From the NCBI RefSeq assembly GCF_003429085.1, contig NZ_QVTC01000039.1:1-34770 (forward strand): a stretch of 34,770 nt of DNA, given 5' to 3'. The position numbers were made by a program, and so were the translations under genes. Under the pieces are notes generated by a model, which worked only from the letters and a program-made list of their open reading frames with translations, did no database searches and was not told the DNA's origin. Positions 1 to 9,154 of the stretch are shown piece after piece. This DNA is from Bacillus sp. V59.32b (GTDB lineage: Bacteria; Bacillota; Bacilli; Bacillales; DSM-1321). Position 1 is the first letter of the stretch. Every line of letters starts with the position of its first letter.

Positions 1-18
1 AATGTTGTTTTTGGGAAG

Positions 19-121
19 GGAATCTGCGAGACTCCTGCGGAAAAACGGGCTGGCAAGACCCCGCAGCGAGGTACGAGTGAGGAGGCTTGCCAGTTCGTCC
101 GCGGAAAAGCGAGTAGATTCC
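19..121. repeat. Palindromic intergenic repeat element of the Bacillaceae type
   Basis: This is a GC-richer block of about 100 bp in an AT-rich intergenic region. Its ends are inverted copies (GGAATCT at 19-25, AGATTCC at 115-121). Inside are CTGCGG (35-40) against CCGCAG (61-66) and CTGGCAAG (50-57) against CTTGCCAG (86-93), so the strand can fold into a multi-arm structure. It resembles the dispersed elements with an ACTCCTGCGG core that I recall from many Bacillus intergenic regions; that likeness is from memory. It has no coding capacity. Only one copy is seen in this window. Confidence 0.7.
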
Positions 122-387
122 ATGACCATTTGAAAATCAACAATGGAATTTAACAGAGCCAACTTAAAAAAGCATCAACATACATGCAGTTGTTTTCGAA
201 AAGTAATTCTCGGTCCATGTCTATAGATCAATTTTTGTTGTAGAATAGAATATGTTAAGTAAGGGTTTAAATAGTTCTATAGCAAATGGAAAGGGATTTT
301 AATAAAATAATTAAAGTAAGATTTCTAAAAAACGGTTAACGGCTATCATTGAATAAATAACATTCTGAGTCGCAAAATAAACGATAA
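122..387. other. AT-rich leader before ribA; no gene, no FMN riboswitch
   Basis: No open frame with a ribosome-binding site is present. I looked for the conserved blocks of the FMN (RFN) riboswitch, expected upstream of Bacillus riboflavin operons, and did not find them. There is no convincing terminator hairpin. A promoter must lie here, but no -35/-10 pair stands out. Confidence 0.5.
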
Positions 388-403
388 AAAGGTGAATATA
401 AGC

Positions 404-1162
404 ATGAATAAAACAGCAAAAATTAATCAAGAAATCATTTCAATTTTAGAGGATAAAATTCAGTTAATCAAAAGAGATTCAGGGGCGATATATTTAGTCG
501 GCCCCATCAGATTGCCTGTTAATTTAGATGGAGAAACCGTTACATTCAAGTGGTATTGCTGGTTGAATTGTGACGAGGTGACGGAGGATTATGAGCGGAT
601 CATCGAGAAGCTTTCCTCTGAAAACCTGGCCGAATACCAGCAATCCAGTGTTCTGGTATACGGGGATTTTGAATACGGTGAAGAGGCATTAATCCGTATG
701 CATTCCATTTGTCATACGGGCGATATTTTTGGAAGCAAACGATGCGATTGCGGTTTCCAGCTTAAACAATCGATGAAAATGATCGTCGAACATGGAACAG
801 GAGCATTATTTTATTTAGCCAACCATGAAGGAAGAGGCATCGGTCTGTTTAGTAAGGCAATGGCGTATGTTTTGCAAGAAAATGGACTTGATACCGTTGA
901 AGCGAACGAGAGTCTTGGTTTTGTCGATGATTCCCGAAATTACAGTGATGCAATCGAAGTATTGAAAGCACTGCGTACCAAGCCCGTAACGCTCATTACG
1001 AATAATCCTAAAAAAATGGATGCCCTGCAAAGCTCTGGCATGCATGTATCAGGCAGGACGCCTTTATGGGGGGATATTTCGGAATTCAACGAGAAATATT
1101 TGCAGACAAAAGTAAAGCGGTCCGGTCATATCGAAGACAAGGGAACGAGTTCAAATGACTAA
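404..1162 (+). CDS. ribA: GTP cyclohydrolase II (RibA), stand-alone
   Basis: Catalyses the first step of riboflavin synthesis: GTP to 2,5-diamino-6-ribosylamino-4-pyrimidinone 5'-phosphate, formate and pyrophosphate, in the cytosol. From ATG 404 the protein has 252 residues. The zinc site is C103, C114, C116 (SICHTGDIFG...RCDCG), with spacing identical to E. coli RibA. GRGIGL (about 143-148), the LGF-DDSR segment (R178) and ITNNPKKM (about 198-205) are the other family motifs. It is not fused to a dihydroxybutanone-phosphate synthase as in B. subtilis RibBA, and its N-terminal part is about 50 residues longer than in E. coli. ATG 404 is preferred to GTG 392 because AAAGGTGA (388-395) sits 8 bases upstream of it. 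The 3' end overlaps ribD by 8 bp, so the two are probably translationally coupled. Confidence 0.9.
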   Translation: MNKTAKINQEIISILEDKIQLIKRDSGAIYLVGPIRLPVNLDGETVTFKWYCWLNCDEVTEDYERIIEKLSSENLAEYQQSSVLVYGDFEYGEEALIRMHSICHTGDIFGSKRCDCGFQLKQSMKMIVEHGTGALFYLANHEGRGIGLFSKAMAYVLQENGLDTVEANESLGFVDDSRNYSDAIEVLKALRTKPVTLITNNPKKMDALQSSGMHVSGRTPLWGDISEFNEKYLQTKVKRSGHIEDKGTSSND

Positions 1163-2255
1163 CCATGAATTTTACATGGAATTGGCCTTGAGAAATGCAA
1201 AAGCGATGAAAGGGCAAACAGACCCGAATCCATTGGTCGGCTCGGTGATAGTCAATGACAATAGGGTTGTCGGAATCGGCGCACATCTAAAAGCTGGAGA
1301 ACCGCATGCGGAAATCCATGCGATTCGGATGGCCGGAGACAAAGCAAAGGGCGGAACCATTTACGTCACGCTCGAACCTTGTTCCCATCATGGACGGACC
1401 GGGCCATGTGCAGTCGCAATTGTTGAGGCCGGTATTAAGACAGTGGTCATTGCCACGCTGGATCCGAACCCGCTTGTTTCCGGCAGAGGTGTCAAAATCC
1501 TTCAGGATGAGGGCATCGAGGTTGTCGTTGGAATTTGTGAAGCAGAATCACGGAAAATGAATGAAGTATTCAATAAATTCATTGTCCGCCAAACTCCTTT
1601 CGTGACATTGAAATCCGGCATTACATTGGACGGGAAGATCGCCACGGCTTCAAATAGCAGCAAGTGGATCACCTCCGCGGATGCCCGTCATGATGTCCAT
1701 CAATTAAGAAACGAAAATATGGCGATACTGGTCGGGATTCATACAGTGATTCAAGATAACCCGGAGTTAACGACAAGAATCCCGAATGGACGGAATCCGA
1801 TACGCGTCATTTTGGATTCGACTTTAAAAGTCCCTCTCGAATCGAGAGTGGTAACCGATAAGCAGGCAGAAACCTGGGTGTTTACAAGTGAATCGCATCA
1901 ACCAGAAAAGAAAAAGAAACTGGAAGAGCTAGGTGTCAAAGTTTTCGTAACAAAAAATCCATCCCGGGTCAATCCATCAGAGGTTTTGGAAATCCTCGGC
2001 AAACAGCTCGTATCTTCTTTATTAATTGAGGGCGGTGGAACGATCAACGCTTCATTTGTCGAAAACAAATTAGTGGATAAAGTGACAATCTATATTGCTC
2101 CAAAATTGATTGGCGGTTCTGCTGCGCCTACTTTTTTAGAAGGGGCAGGTATCGATCAGATGGGAGATGCGATCGAAATATCCGATGTGTCCGTTACGAA
2201 TCTGGGCAAAGACTTTAAGTTTACAGGCTATCCAATTTACAAAGAGGAATCTTGA
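1155..2255 (+). CDS. ribD: Bifunctional riboflavin deaminase/reductase RibD
   Basis: Carries out steps two and three of the pathway, pyrimidine deamination then NADPH-dependent reduction of the ribosyl chain, giving 5-amino-6-ribitylaminouracil 5'-phosphate. The 366-residue length matches B. subtilis RibD (about 361). The N-terminal deaminase domain (about 1-145) has the zinc motif H51-A-E53 with PC76...C85. The C-terminal reductase domain (about 150-360) has LDGKIA, SKWITS, the ILVGIHTVIQDNP segment and an EGGG motif near 300. It overlaps the end of ribA by 8 bp and is followed after 1 bp by the HAD gene. No ribE or ribH is linked here, unlike the B. subtilis rib operon. Confidence 0.93.
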   Translation: MTNHEFYMELALRNAKAMKGQTDPNPLVGSVIVNDNRVVGIGAHLKAGEPHAEIHAIRMAGDKAKGGTIYVTLEPCSHHGRTGPCAVAIVEAGIKTVVIATLDPNPLVSGRGVKILQDEGIEVVVGICEAESRKMNEVFNKFIVRQTPFVTLKSGITLDGKIATASNSSKWITSADARHDVHQLRNENMAILVGIHTVIQDNPELTTRIPNGRNPIRVILDSTLKVPLESRVVTDKQAETWVFTSESHQPEKKKKLEELGVKVFVTKNPSRVNPSEVLEILGKQLVSSLLIEGGGTINASFVENKLVDKVTIYIAPKLIGGSAAPTFLEGAGIDQMGDAIEISDVSVTNLGKDFKFTGYPIYKEES

Positions 2256-2256
2256 T

Positions 2257-2835
2257 ATGAAATTTGGTTTTGATATTGATGATACGTTAATCAATTTACG
2301 CGAACATGCCTTTCATATATACAATAAAAAATTGAATCAGAATGTGGCCATCGATGTATTCCAAGCATTAAGGACCGTTGAAATTCATGAAGCATTTGGC
2401 TTAACGGCGGAACAAGGCAAGCATATGTGGAACAATTCTTTGGAGGATATTTACTATACCTCCTGTCCTCCTTATCCAGAAGCGGTTGAGACGCTGAGCG
2501 CATTAGATGAGCAAGGGCATGAAATTTATTATATTACAGCGCGACCGAAAGAACATGGAGAACGGACGAAGAAGTGGTTAATGGAACAGGGCTTTCCGGT
2601 TCAAGAAGGCAGATTCTACTGGGGCATGAAAGATGAGGACAAGGTGAAAATCATTCAGGAGTTGGGGCTGGATTTTTACTTTGATGATAAGCCTTCAGTC
2701 CTCGAAACGTTAACGAAGGCTTCGTTACGATTATATGTAAAAAATCAATCCTACAATCAGCATGTCAATTTGCCTCGGATTACAGACTGGGCTGAAATGA
2801 ATGAGATCATCAAGCAAACGATTAAACCGGAATGA
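2257..2835 (+). CDS. HAD-superfamily phosphatase (5'-nucleotidase C type) in the rib operon
   Basis: A 192-residue cytosolic HAD hydrolase. Motif I is FDIDDT, with nucleophile D6 and acid/base D8; motif II is the Thr of YYITARP; motif IV is the acidic pair in FYFDDKP. The size and the N-terminal helical cap region (about 15-75) fit the NT5C/YqfW-like nucleotidases. The start at ATG 2257 lies one base after the ribD stop, with AGAGGA (2243-2248) inside ribD as RBS. The frame is open further upstream, but only as a shadow of ribD. The riboflavin pathway needs a phosphatase on the RibD product, and B. subtilis uses other HAD proteins (YcsE, YwtE, YitU) for that. The tight coupling makes this protein a candidate for the step; this is inference. 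Confidence 0.8.
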   Translation: MKFGFDIDDTLINLREHAFHIYNKKLNQNVAIDVFQALRTVEIHEAFGLTAEQGKHMWNNSLEDIYYTSCPPYPEAVETLSALDEQGHEIYYITARPKEHGERTKKWLMEQGFPVQEGRFYWGMKDEDKVKIIQELGLDFYFDDKPSVLETLTKASLRLYVKNQSYNQHVNLPRITDWAEMNEIIKQTIKPE

Positions 2836-2844
2836 ATAGTAGGG

Positions 2845-2876
2845 CATTACTCCAAATTTGGAGTAATGTTTTTTTG
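2845..2876 (+). terminator. Rho-independent terminator of the rib operon
   Basis: The sequence from 2845 to 2868 (CATTACTCC...GGAGTAATG) is a perfect palindrome and is followed at once by a run of T. It lies 10 bp after the HAD stop codon and ends the three-gene operon. Confidence 0.9.
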
Positions 2877-3076
2877 TTTTGAACCGTAGCTAAGAAAAAT
2901 TAACTTAGATTTTGGTTCCTTCACTAGATTGCATTTATTCTAATAGATAACATAGCTGTTCTATTAAATTACCGGTCTATTTTATTTTGTAATAGAATTG
3001 TAATATCCCTGTGATGCGAATGTTATGGTTAATCGTTTATATTATGTTTAGCAAATCACAACCGGGGGTAAACTAA

Positions 3077-3514
3077 ATGCTTAAGAAATTTATCGCTGCT
3101 CTATCAATTGCAGCCATCGTTGGAACTGTTGCACCGTCAATTGGAGAAGCTGCACCACACCACACAAAAGCTATCTCAACTGCCAAGAGCAATTTAGGAG
3201 TTAAGTATAAATGGGGCGGCATTACACCAAAAGGATTTGATTGCTCAGGACTTGTGAAATATTCATACGGCAAGGCAGGAAAAACATTGCCTCGTACGGC
3301 AGCCGAAATGTACAAAAAAGGTACACGAGTAAGCAAGCTGGCAGTCGGCGACCTAATGTTCTACGCACCAAACAAAGCTTCAAGACCGACTCACGTCTCT
3401 ATCTATATGGGAAGCGGGAACATGATCCACGCTGCTTCATCAAAAGGCGTGTCTATCGCAAAGACAAGCAACACATACTGGAAACCAAAATACATTGGCG
3501 CAAAGCGCATATAA
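3077..3514 (+). CDS. Secreted single-domain NlpC/P60 peptidoglycan hydrolase
   Basis: A 145-residue exported cysteine peptidase, probably a D,L-endopeptidase cutting cell-wall stem peptides. The signal peptide covers about residues 1-25 (KK, hydrophobic core, cleavage near GEA-AP). The NlpC/P60 domain follows directly, with catalytic C56 in FDCSGL, H106 in THVSIY and H118 in MIHAAS as the third residue. There is no LysM, SH3 or S-layer anchor, so it is much smaller than LytE/LytF/CwlO and probably diffuses freely. GGGGGT (3064-3069) is the RBS. It is monocistronic, between two terminators, with a 200-bp AT-rich upstream region where I could not identify a clear promoter. Confidence 0.88.
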   Translation: MLKKFIAALSIAAIVGTVAPSIGEAAPHHTKAISTAKSNLGVKYKWGGITPKGFDCSGLVKYSYGKAGKTLPRTAAEMYKKGTRVSKLAVGDLMFYAPNKASRPTHVSIYMGSGNMIHAASSKGVSIAKTSNTYWKPKYIGAKRI

Positions 3515-3520
3515 TAGGTA

Positions 3521-3550
3521 AGAGAACCGTTAGGGTTCTCTTTTTTTTTA
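3521..3550 (+). terminator. Terminator after the NlpC/P60 gene
   Basis: GAGAACC (3522-3528) pairs with GGTTCTC (3534-3540) around a 5-base loop and is followed by nine T. Confidence 0.9.
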
Positions 3551-3654
3551 TACCGGAAAACTTACATAGGACCATCCGGAAATATGAGAAAATAGACTTT
3601 AAAAGGAGAGATGAATTTTTCATCTATTGTTCCATATAAAAGTGCAATTTTGTA

Positions 3655-4776
3655 TTAACTTTGATAAGAAGACCCGTCCCAAAGATACCCCTTAATTAAA
3701 TCCAAATCTAATTCTGCACCGATGCCTGCTCCGTTAGGAATATCCACTCGTCCATTAGATGGTTTTATTGAAATGAGGCCGGAAAAAGGATTTTCCATTA
3801 CATCCCACTCCACTGGTTCAATGTCTTCCCCTTCCATTTTACTCCAGGGCGGCAAGCTGGCCTGGCCAAACAAAGAATATAATCTGGATAGTACTCCATC
3901 GTAACTATGAGGGGACACCCGTATGCCAAAATGACGGGCAAGTTGCAAGGTCTCCCGGAATTGATCAATTCCACCTACATGCATAATATCAGGCTGAATG
4001 ATATCGAGTGCATTTTGACGGAGCAGCGGTAAAAATTTTTTAGCACTTATAATATTTTCCCCTCCTGCAATTGGGACAGAAAGGCTTGAACGCAGAATCT
4101 GATATTCCACCGGGTTATCTACCGGAAGCGGTTCTTCAAACCAGAGTACATTTGACCAATTTGAAAAGTAACGATTCCACAAACGGGCTGTTGCCATATC
4201 GTAGCTTTGATTGGCATCCAGAATCAGCTGCATTTTTTCGGCATCCAATTTTTGAATCAGTTTAACATGGGCTAAGTCTTCTGCGAATTTTTTTCCTCCA
4301 ATCTTTATTTTTATTTTGCTATAACCTTTCATTATTGTGTCTTCAACAAAATCAATAGATTCACGTATCCAATCGTTGCTTTCACTATATGATTGAAAGG
4401 ACGCATATACGGGGATGCTTTTTTGGAATGTCCCTCCCCATAGGTCACATATTGAAATATTTGCGGACTTGGCGATGATTTCTGTTAATGCCATGCTTAC
4501 CGCTGCTGCTGCCCGCCCGTGCCATTTTTTGATCGTTTCCACTAATGCTAGCCGATCCGATGCTTGTTTTCCGATAAGGAAAGGAATAATTCTTTCATTA
4601 AATCCCATATGAATCGTAGGTAGCCAATCAACACATTCTCCCCAACCATCTAATCCACTTGTCGTTATGATACGTATTAAATAACACGATCTATATTTTT
4701 TATAACCATTTGCATCACCATAAGGTTTAGAAATTTTATGAAGTAAAGGGAAAGTTTCTATCCTTTCAATTTGCAT
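3655..4776 (-). CDS. Enolase-superfamily enzyme (mandelate racemase/muconate lactonizing type)
   Basis: A 373-residue cytosolic enzyme of the MR/MLE family, whose members abstract a proton alpha to a carboxylate using Mg2+ (dehydration of sugar acids, racemisation or epimerisation). The capping domain is about 1-125, then the barrel. K156 and K158 (KIKIK) are the base lysines; D187 (LDANQ), E214 (WFEEP) and E240 (GGEN) are metal ligands; D263 (QPDI) and H290 (SPHSYDG) form a His-Asp dyad. The dyad fits mandelate-racemase-like and sugar-acid dehydratase subgroups. The substrate cannot be read from sequence, and no sugar transporter or regulator adjoins it. A GGGGG stretch about 8 bases before the ATG serves as RBS. 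Confidence 0.85.
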   Translation of the reverse strand: MQIERIETFPLLHKISKPYGDANGYKKYRSCYLIRIITTSGLDGWGECVDWLPTIHMGFNERIIPFLIGKQASDRLALVETIKKWHGRAAAAVSMALTEIIAKSANISICDLWGGTFQKSIPVYASFQSYSESNDWIRESIDFVEDTIMKGYSKIKIKIGGKKFAEDLAHVKLIQKLDAEKMQLILDANQSYDMATARLWNRYFSNWSNVLWFEEPLPVDNPVEYQILRSSLSVPIAGGENIISAKKFLPLLRQNALDIIQPDIMHVGGIDQFRETLQLARHFGIRVSPHSYDGVLSRLYSLFGQASLPPWSKMEGEDIEPVEWDVMENPFSGLISIKPSNGRVDIPNGAGIGAELDLDLIKGYLWDGSSYQS

Positions 4777-5059
4777 TTTCTGCCCCCATTAGACATGTTT
4801 TACATTATAGTGTCCTTCCTCCGTTAGATTTATTTCATGATTGATATTATTTTTTATAATTCTCTCAAAAAAGTGCATTAAAATACCCACTAAAAGCTTA
4901 TGGAATTCAGATATTTTCCGATAAAGATAATATGAAGTAAACGAGGAATTTAGATTTCTTATGTTGCCTGTAATAGTTCAGTAGTCAGGGGGATATGGAA
5001 AATTACAGATACTTCAGGATATGCAATCCAGAGCAATTCAAAACAAAGGGGCCGGGGAA

Positions 5060-6763
5060 ATGAGAAAGAAAAAGTTAAAACTTAAATTAGGCACGAAAAT
5101 TAATTTTATTGTATTAGGGATTTTGCTATCCTTATCCATTGTTATGGGAATCGTGGTCGTTCAGCAAGTTACTGCCGGAATTAAGGAATTCGCAGTCGAA
5201 AAAGCAAAGGGTGATTTAAGTGTCGCTTACGAGTATTTAAACTCTGAACACCCTGGGGCTTGGAGCGTTAAAGATGGAAAGCTGTCTAAAGGTTCCACCG
5301 TATTCAATGATAATTTCGAATTTGTTGATTTGATCGGAGAACAAACGGGCGATACAGTAACGATATTTCAAGGGGATACTAGAATCGCCACAAATGTTAT
5401 GATCGATGGCGAGCGGGCTGTTGGAACACAAGTTTCCCCGGAAGTTGCCGAACAAGTGCTCACCAAAGGTGAAAAATTCTATGGGGAAGCAGAGGTTGCC
5501 GGTAATGGATATCAAACGGCCTACATGCCCTTGAAAGACGCTGATGGAGAAATTATCGGGATTTTTTATGTAGGGGCATCACAGAAGATTATAGATAGCA
5601 CAATAGCCGGTTTTCTTAAATCGTTTATAATAGTTCTTGCAGTTGTGATTGTTGCTGCCGTAATAATAACTATATGGTTCACGAGACGATTAAGAAAACG
5701 ATTAACAACACTATCAGAAGCTCTAGGAAATGCCGGGAATGGGAATTTTACAGTGGAAATTACAGATCAGGCCGGTGATGAACTTTCAGACCTTTCAAAC
5801 AGCTACAATGATATGAGAGAAAGCCTCAAAAGAATGATTGTGGAAGTCACAGAAACGACTGAGCAGGTTGCAGCATCCGCAGAGCAACTGACCGCAGGTG
5901 CAGAGCAAACAAGCAAGGCAACGGAGCAAATCACTGAAGCAATACAGCAGGTAGCAAATGGCGCCGAAAGCCAAACGGAAAATGTGGAAGAAAGCGCAAA
6001 GACAATGGAAGAGATCACAAAGGGGATTCAGGGAATAGCGGAAAATTCCTCATCCATCGCTGAAATTGGCTTGCAGACAACAGAGCAAGCGAAAGCCGGA
6101 GAGGTCTATGTCAGTAAAACCGTGGAACAAATTAACGCTATCGATAAAGCAGTTAATACAAGCGGTGAAGTCATCACTTTATTGGATAAGCGGTCACAGG
6201 AGATTGGTAAAATCACAAACGTGATTACAGATATCGCCGACCAAATAAATTTATTGGCTTTAAATGCGGCCATCGAAGCTGCGCGTGCAGGAGAACATGG
6301 TAAGGGGTTCGCTGTAGTTGCAGATGAAGTCCGTAAGCTGGCAGAGCTTTCCCAGGCATCTTCCTCTCAAATCTCTGAACTTATCAAAGGCATTCAGGTT
6401 GATATGGAACGGTCAAACAGCTCAATGGAGCAGGTGAAGTCGGAAGTTCAAGACGGATTGAACATCGTCGAGAAAACTCAAGTGAGCTTTAAGGAAATCC
6501 TTGCATCAACAGAAATAATGGGTACTAGGGTAGATGAAATGGCAGCAGCTTCGGAACAAGTATCCGCCAGCGCCCAGGAGGTAGCTGCCTCTGTTGCAAG
6601 TATCTCTACCGTTTCCCATGAAACCTCGATGCATTCCCAAACAGTGGCAGCATCAGCGGAAGAACAACTGGCTTCAATGGAAGAGATTACATCCGCCGCC
6701 AATGCCTTATCAGAAAGAGCGATGCACCTGCAAGAAATGATGGGTGAATTCAGTATTAAATAA
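5060..6763 (+). CDS. Methyl-accepting chemotaxis protein with single-Cache sensor domain
   Basis: A membrane chemoreceptor that passes ligand binding to CheA/CheW. Order: short basic N-terminus, TM1 (about 13-35), extracellular sensor (about 36-183) with the [12 protein letters not shown] and IFYVGAS segments typical of sCache domains, TM2 (about 185-208), HAMP, then a long coiled-coil signalling domain. The hairpin tip is [19 protein letters not shown], almost invariant in the family. Glu/Gln-rich heptads flank it as methylation sites. ATG 5060 is preferred to the in-frame ATG 5021 because AAAGGGG (5044-5050) is well placed for it, while 5021 has no usable RBS; this gives 567 residues. The ligand is unknown. 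No other chemotaxis gene is linked, so it is an orphan receptor. Confidence 0.9.
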   Translation: MRKKKLKLKLGTKINFIVLGILLSLSIVMGIVVVQQVTAGIKEFAVEKAKGDLSVAYEYLNSEHPGAWSVKDGKLSKGSTVFNDNFEFVDLIGEQTGDTVTIFQGDTRIATNVMIDGERAVGTQVSPEVAEQVLTKGEKFYGEAEVAGNGYQTAYMPLKDADGEIIGIFYVGASQKIIDSTIAGFLKSFIIVLAVVIVAAVIITIWFTRRLRKRLTTLSEALGNAGNGNFTVEITDQAGDELSDLSNSYNDMRESLKRMIVEVTETTEQVAASAEQLTAGAEQTSKATEQITEAIQQVANGAESQTENVEESAKTMEEITKGIQGIAENSSSIAEIGLQTTEQAKAGEVYVSKTVEQINAIDKAVNTSGEVITLLDKRSQEIGKITNVITDIADQINLLALNAAIEAARAGEHGKGFAVVADEVRKLAELSQASSSQISELIKGIQVDMERSNSSMEQVKSEVQDGLNIVEKTQVSFKEILASTEIMGTRVDEMAAASEQVSASAQEVAASVASISTVSHETSMHSQTVAASAEEQLASMEEITSAANALSERAMHLQEMMGEFSIK

Positions 6764-6812
6764 TACGGCTTCAGAAATGATTAAGTCGTATTGACTGGCT
6801 AGTTACAAAAAT

Positions 6813-6871
6813 AAAAAAAGCGGCTGACTCCAAAGATGTAAGATTGTAGCCTTTGAAGTCAGCCGCTTTTA
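6813..6871. terminator. Long hairpin terminator after the chemoreceptor gene
   Basis: AAAAAGCGGCTGACT (about 6815-6829) pairs with AGTCAGCCGCTTTTA (about 6857-6871), with further pairing (CAAAG/CTTTG) inside. A and T runs flank both sides, so it may work in both directions. Confidence 0.85.
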
Positions 6872-7092
6872 GTTTTCTTGAACCGATTTTGCTGCTTAAG
6901 CATTATGCTCTCAACCGTTCAGGCTTCCTTGTTTCAAATAACCCAGTTTCAAAGAAAACGTCTGCCATAATCGTTATTAATAATAAATTAACAACAATAT
7001 TTAAACAGCGAACGGAAAAAAGGGACATATGTCCTTTTTTTGTTCCCGGAAATGCTCTTTAATAAAGACAAGATCGCTTCAATTCATTTTAT
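6872..7092. other. Gap without a supported gene; palindromic terminator-like hairpin at 7015-7041
   Basis: No open frame here has an RBS or recognisable product. At 7023-7034 GGACATATGTCC is a perfect palindrome flanked by A6 and T7, forming a symmetrical hairpin that could stop transcription from either side just before the regulator pseudogene. I see nothing else. Confidence 0.55.
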
Positions 7093-7105
7093 AGGGAGGT
7101 CATTT

Positions 7106-7634
7106 ATGAAAGAAATCTTTAATCAAGGCTTGTTACACTTTCATATGCAAGCTCATGAATAAGACAGACTGTTTGATAAAGACATACAAAAAGAAATGAA
7201 GTTATATCAATTAAATAAAGGCGAGCTTTTATGTTCGAATGGAGATAAATTGGAGAATATGTATTTCCTTGTGGACGGGAAATTAAAAATCTATACAACG
7301 CTTCCAAACGGAAAAGTTTTGAGAAGTTATCCAAATCGTATTATGATAATCCTGCATTCTTGCAATTCATTGTTCAAAAACTGAGCCATAATAATTATAT
7401 TCATTTTCCAGTTTTACAAGTGTAAATCTTCTTTATCCGGTTGAAAACAGGCTTGCCAGTTATCTTTTAGCTGTAATGGGTGAAAAAAGCCATTTACTAT
7501 TTTCTGAGGACATGAAAACATTCAATCTAACTGAAGTTGCTGATTTGCTGGGTACCAGCTATAGGCATTTCAATAAAGCCTGTGGAATAGGAATCATGAT
7601 ACTTGGCATCTTAATTTTTAAACTTAAACAATAA
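7106..7634 (+). pseudogene. Decayed YeiL-like Crp/Fnr-family regulator
   Basis: The start is intact: AGGGAGGT (7093-7100) then ATG 7106. Codon 17 is already a stop (TAA after MQAHE). The frame resumes with a cyclic-nucleotide-binding-like domain (KGELLCSNGDKLENMYFLVDG, about 7196-7330). A deletion or frameshift follows near 7330. The next piece (DNPAFLQFIVQKLSH) is in another frame, and a final piece (PVENRLASYLL... EVADLLGTSYRHFNKA) matches the end of the sensor domain and the helix-turn-helix of E. coli YeiL-type regulators. At least three lesions and a missing central segment make this a clear pseudogene. The last codons (GIGIMILG...) look unrelated to the family. Confidence 0.8.
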
Positions 7635-7711
7635 TAACCTATTGTTTCCATATTAAATTATGGTAACCTACTTATAATTCCCAGAAAATCTTATGGAGGG
7701 GGTATGAGCGG

Positions 7712-8377
7712 ATGAAAACCAATAAACATATTGATTTGAGCCATACGATTGAGGATGGGCTGATCACATATAAAGGGCTGCCTGCTCCAATTATCTGTGA
7801 CTATTTGAGCAGAAAAGAATCGCGGAATCATTACGAAAGCGGGACAGAATTTCAAATCGGCAAGATTGATATGGTAACCAATACAGGTACATATGTAGAT
7901 GTTCCTTTCCATCGTTACGCCAATGGTAAAGACTTATCGGAAACGCCTGTCGATAAATTTGCGGGCATGGAAGGTGTTGTTGTAACGATTGATGAAAATA
8001 CCAAAGCCAATGATGAAAAGTGGTTTTTCGGTCTTGAGATTAAAGGGAAAGCGGTTTTGGTGAATACTGGCTGGGATAAAAACTGGCAAACAGATCAGTA
8101 TTTCGAAGATCACCCTTTTTTAACTGAAGGGGCAGCCAAATATTTAGTGAAAACCAAAGCAGCCTTAGTCGGGATCGATTCAGTAAATATTGATGATACG
8201 TCAGGTAAAGCCAGGCCTGTCCATTCGATTCTATTAAAAGAAGAGATTCCTATTGTAGAACATTTATGTAATTTAAGGGAAATATCAAGCAATAACTTCC
8301 TGTTTTATGCTGTCCCTCCAAAAATCAAAGGAGCAGGTACTTTTCCTGTCCGGGCATTTGCAGAGTTAAAAGAATAA
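7712..8377 (+). CDS. Cyclase-family (kynurenine formamidase-like) metal hydrolase
   Basis: A 221-residue cytosolic protein of the cyclase family (PF04199), whose members include bacterial kynurenine formamidase KynB and isatin hydrolase. The hallmark motif H-x-G-T-H-x-D-x-P-x-H appears as NTGTYVDVPFH (about 57-67), so two metal-binding His are Asn and Tyr while Asp and the last His remain. I believe whole subgroups share this variant, so it need not mean loss of activity. GIDSVNIDD (about 150-158) is the second conserved block. The RBS GGAGGGGG (7695-7702) precedes ATG 7712; the earlier ATG 7704 runs into TGA after three codons. No kynurenine pathway gene is adjacent, so the substrate is open. 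Confidence 0.8.
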   Translation: MKTNKHIDLSHTIEDGLITYKGLPAPIICDYLSRKESRNHYESGTEFQIGKIDMVTNTGTYVDVPFHRYANGKDLSETPVDKFAGMEGVVVTIDENTKANDEKWFFGLEIKGKAVLVNTGWDKNWQTDQYFEDHPFLTEGAAKYLVKTKAALVGIDSVNIDDTSGKARPVHSILLKEEIPIVEHLCNLREISSNNFLFYAVPPKIKGAGTFPVRAFAELKE

Positions 8378-8429
8378 CTTAGATGGCTCATTTGCAGGAT
8401 ATAATCAGAAATTTAGGGAGAAATAAAAA

Positions 8430-9080
8430 ATGATTAAGGCAATGATTTTTGACTTTGATGGCACCATTATTGATACCGAGTCGTTATGGTATAAAGTATT
8501 TTGTGACGTCCTGATGGAGAAGTTTGAACTGGAACTTCCGCTTGAACAATTTGCGAACGTGATCGGCACGACCGACGAGCTCCTTTTTGAATACATAAGC
8601 AAACAGATGGGGAAACCGGCAGATCAAGAACTTATAACAGAACTGACAGGCTTAAGGTTTTCGGAGTTACAAGAAACCCTCATTTTACGCGAAGGGATCG
8701 AAGAAAAAATAAAAGAGGCTATGAATTTGGGGATTAAGCTGGGCGTTGCCTCAAGCTCTGGCCGGGAATGGGTCGAAGGCTTTCTTGAAAAATTCGGGTT
8801 GCTGAAACATTTCCAAACGATTAAAACAAAAGAAGATGTAAAGATGGTAAAACCCGATCCCGCTTTGTACGTAAAGGCAATGGAAGACTTACATGCGGTT
8901 CCTGGGGAAAGCCTTGCCATTGAAGATTCAGTCAACGGATCTCTTGCAGCGATAAGAGCGGGGATGCATTGTATTGTGGTTCCAAACGAAGTCACTTCTC
9001 TCCTTGCTTTTGGCCACGAGGTTAAGGTGTTTGATTCATTTTCAAGCTTCCAGCTGGCGGGCATTCAGAAAGGTCTATAG
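8430..9080 (+). CDS. HAD-IA phosphatase, YhcW-like
   Basis: A 216-residue cytosolic HAD hydrolase, close in layout to B. subtilis YhcW and the beta-phosphoglucomutase group. Motif I is FDFDGT (D8, D10), the helical cap spans about 15-80, motif II is the Ser in ASSSGREW (about 107-114), motif III is the Lys in VKPDP, and motif IV is IEDSVNGSLAA (about 166-176). It probably dephosphorylates small sugar phosphates or nucleotides; the true substrate is unknown. AGGGAGAAA precedes the ATG. It starts 52 bp after the cyclase gene on the same strand, so co-transcription is possible. Confidence 0.87.
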   Translation: MIKAMIFDFDGTIIDTESLWYKVFCDVLMEKFELELPLEQFANVIGTTDELLFEYISKQMGKPADQELITELTGLRFSELQETLILREGIEEKIKEAMNLGIKLGVASSSGREWVEGFLEKFGLLKHFQTIKTKEDVKMVKPDPALYVKAMEDLHAVPGESLAIEDSVNGSLAAIRAGMHCIVVPNEVTSLLAFGHEVKVFDSFSSFQLAGIQKGL

Positions 9081-9154
9081 CGTCATTTCTAACTAATGAT
9101 TTTCACCTGAAATTCCATACCATAAGAATCAGGAAGTAAAGGCAGGACAAAAAT

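Noticed and set aside
240-403. FMN riboswitch upstream of ribA
   Set aside because: None of the conserved RFN blocks could be found in the leader.
4885-4930. Sigma-D promoter for the chemoreceptor gene
   Set aside because: CCGATAA (4918-4924) fits the -10, but the only TAAA upstream is about 22 bases away, too far for the usual 15-16 base spacing.
6853-7062. 69-codon plus-strand frame
   Set aside because: It starts inside the terminator hairpin of the chemoreceptor gene, has no RBS and no recognisable product.
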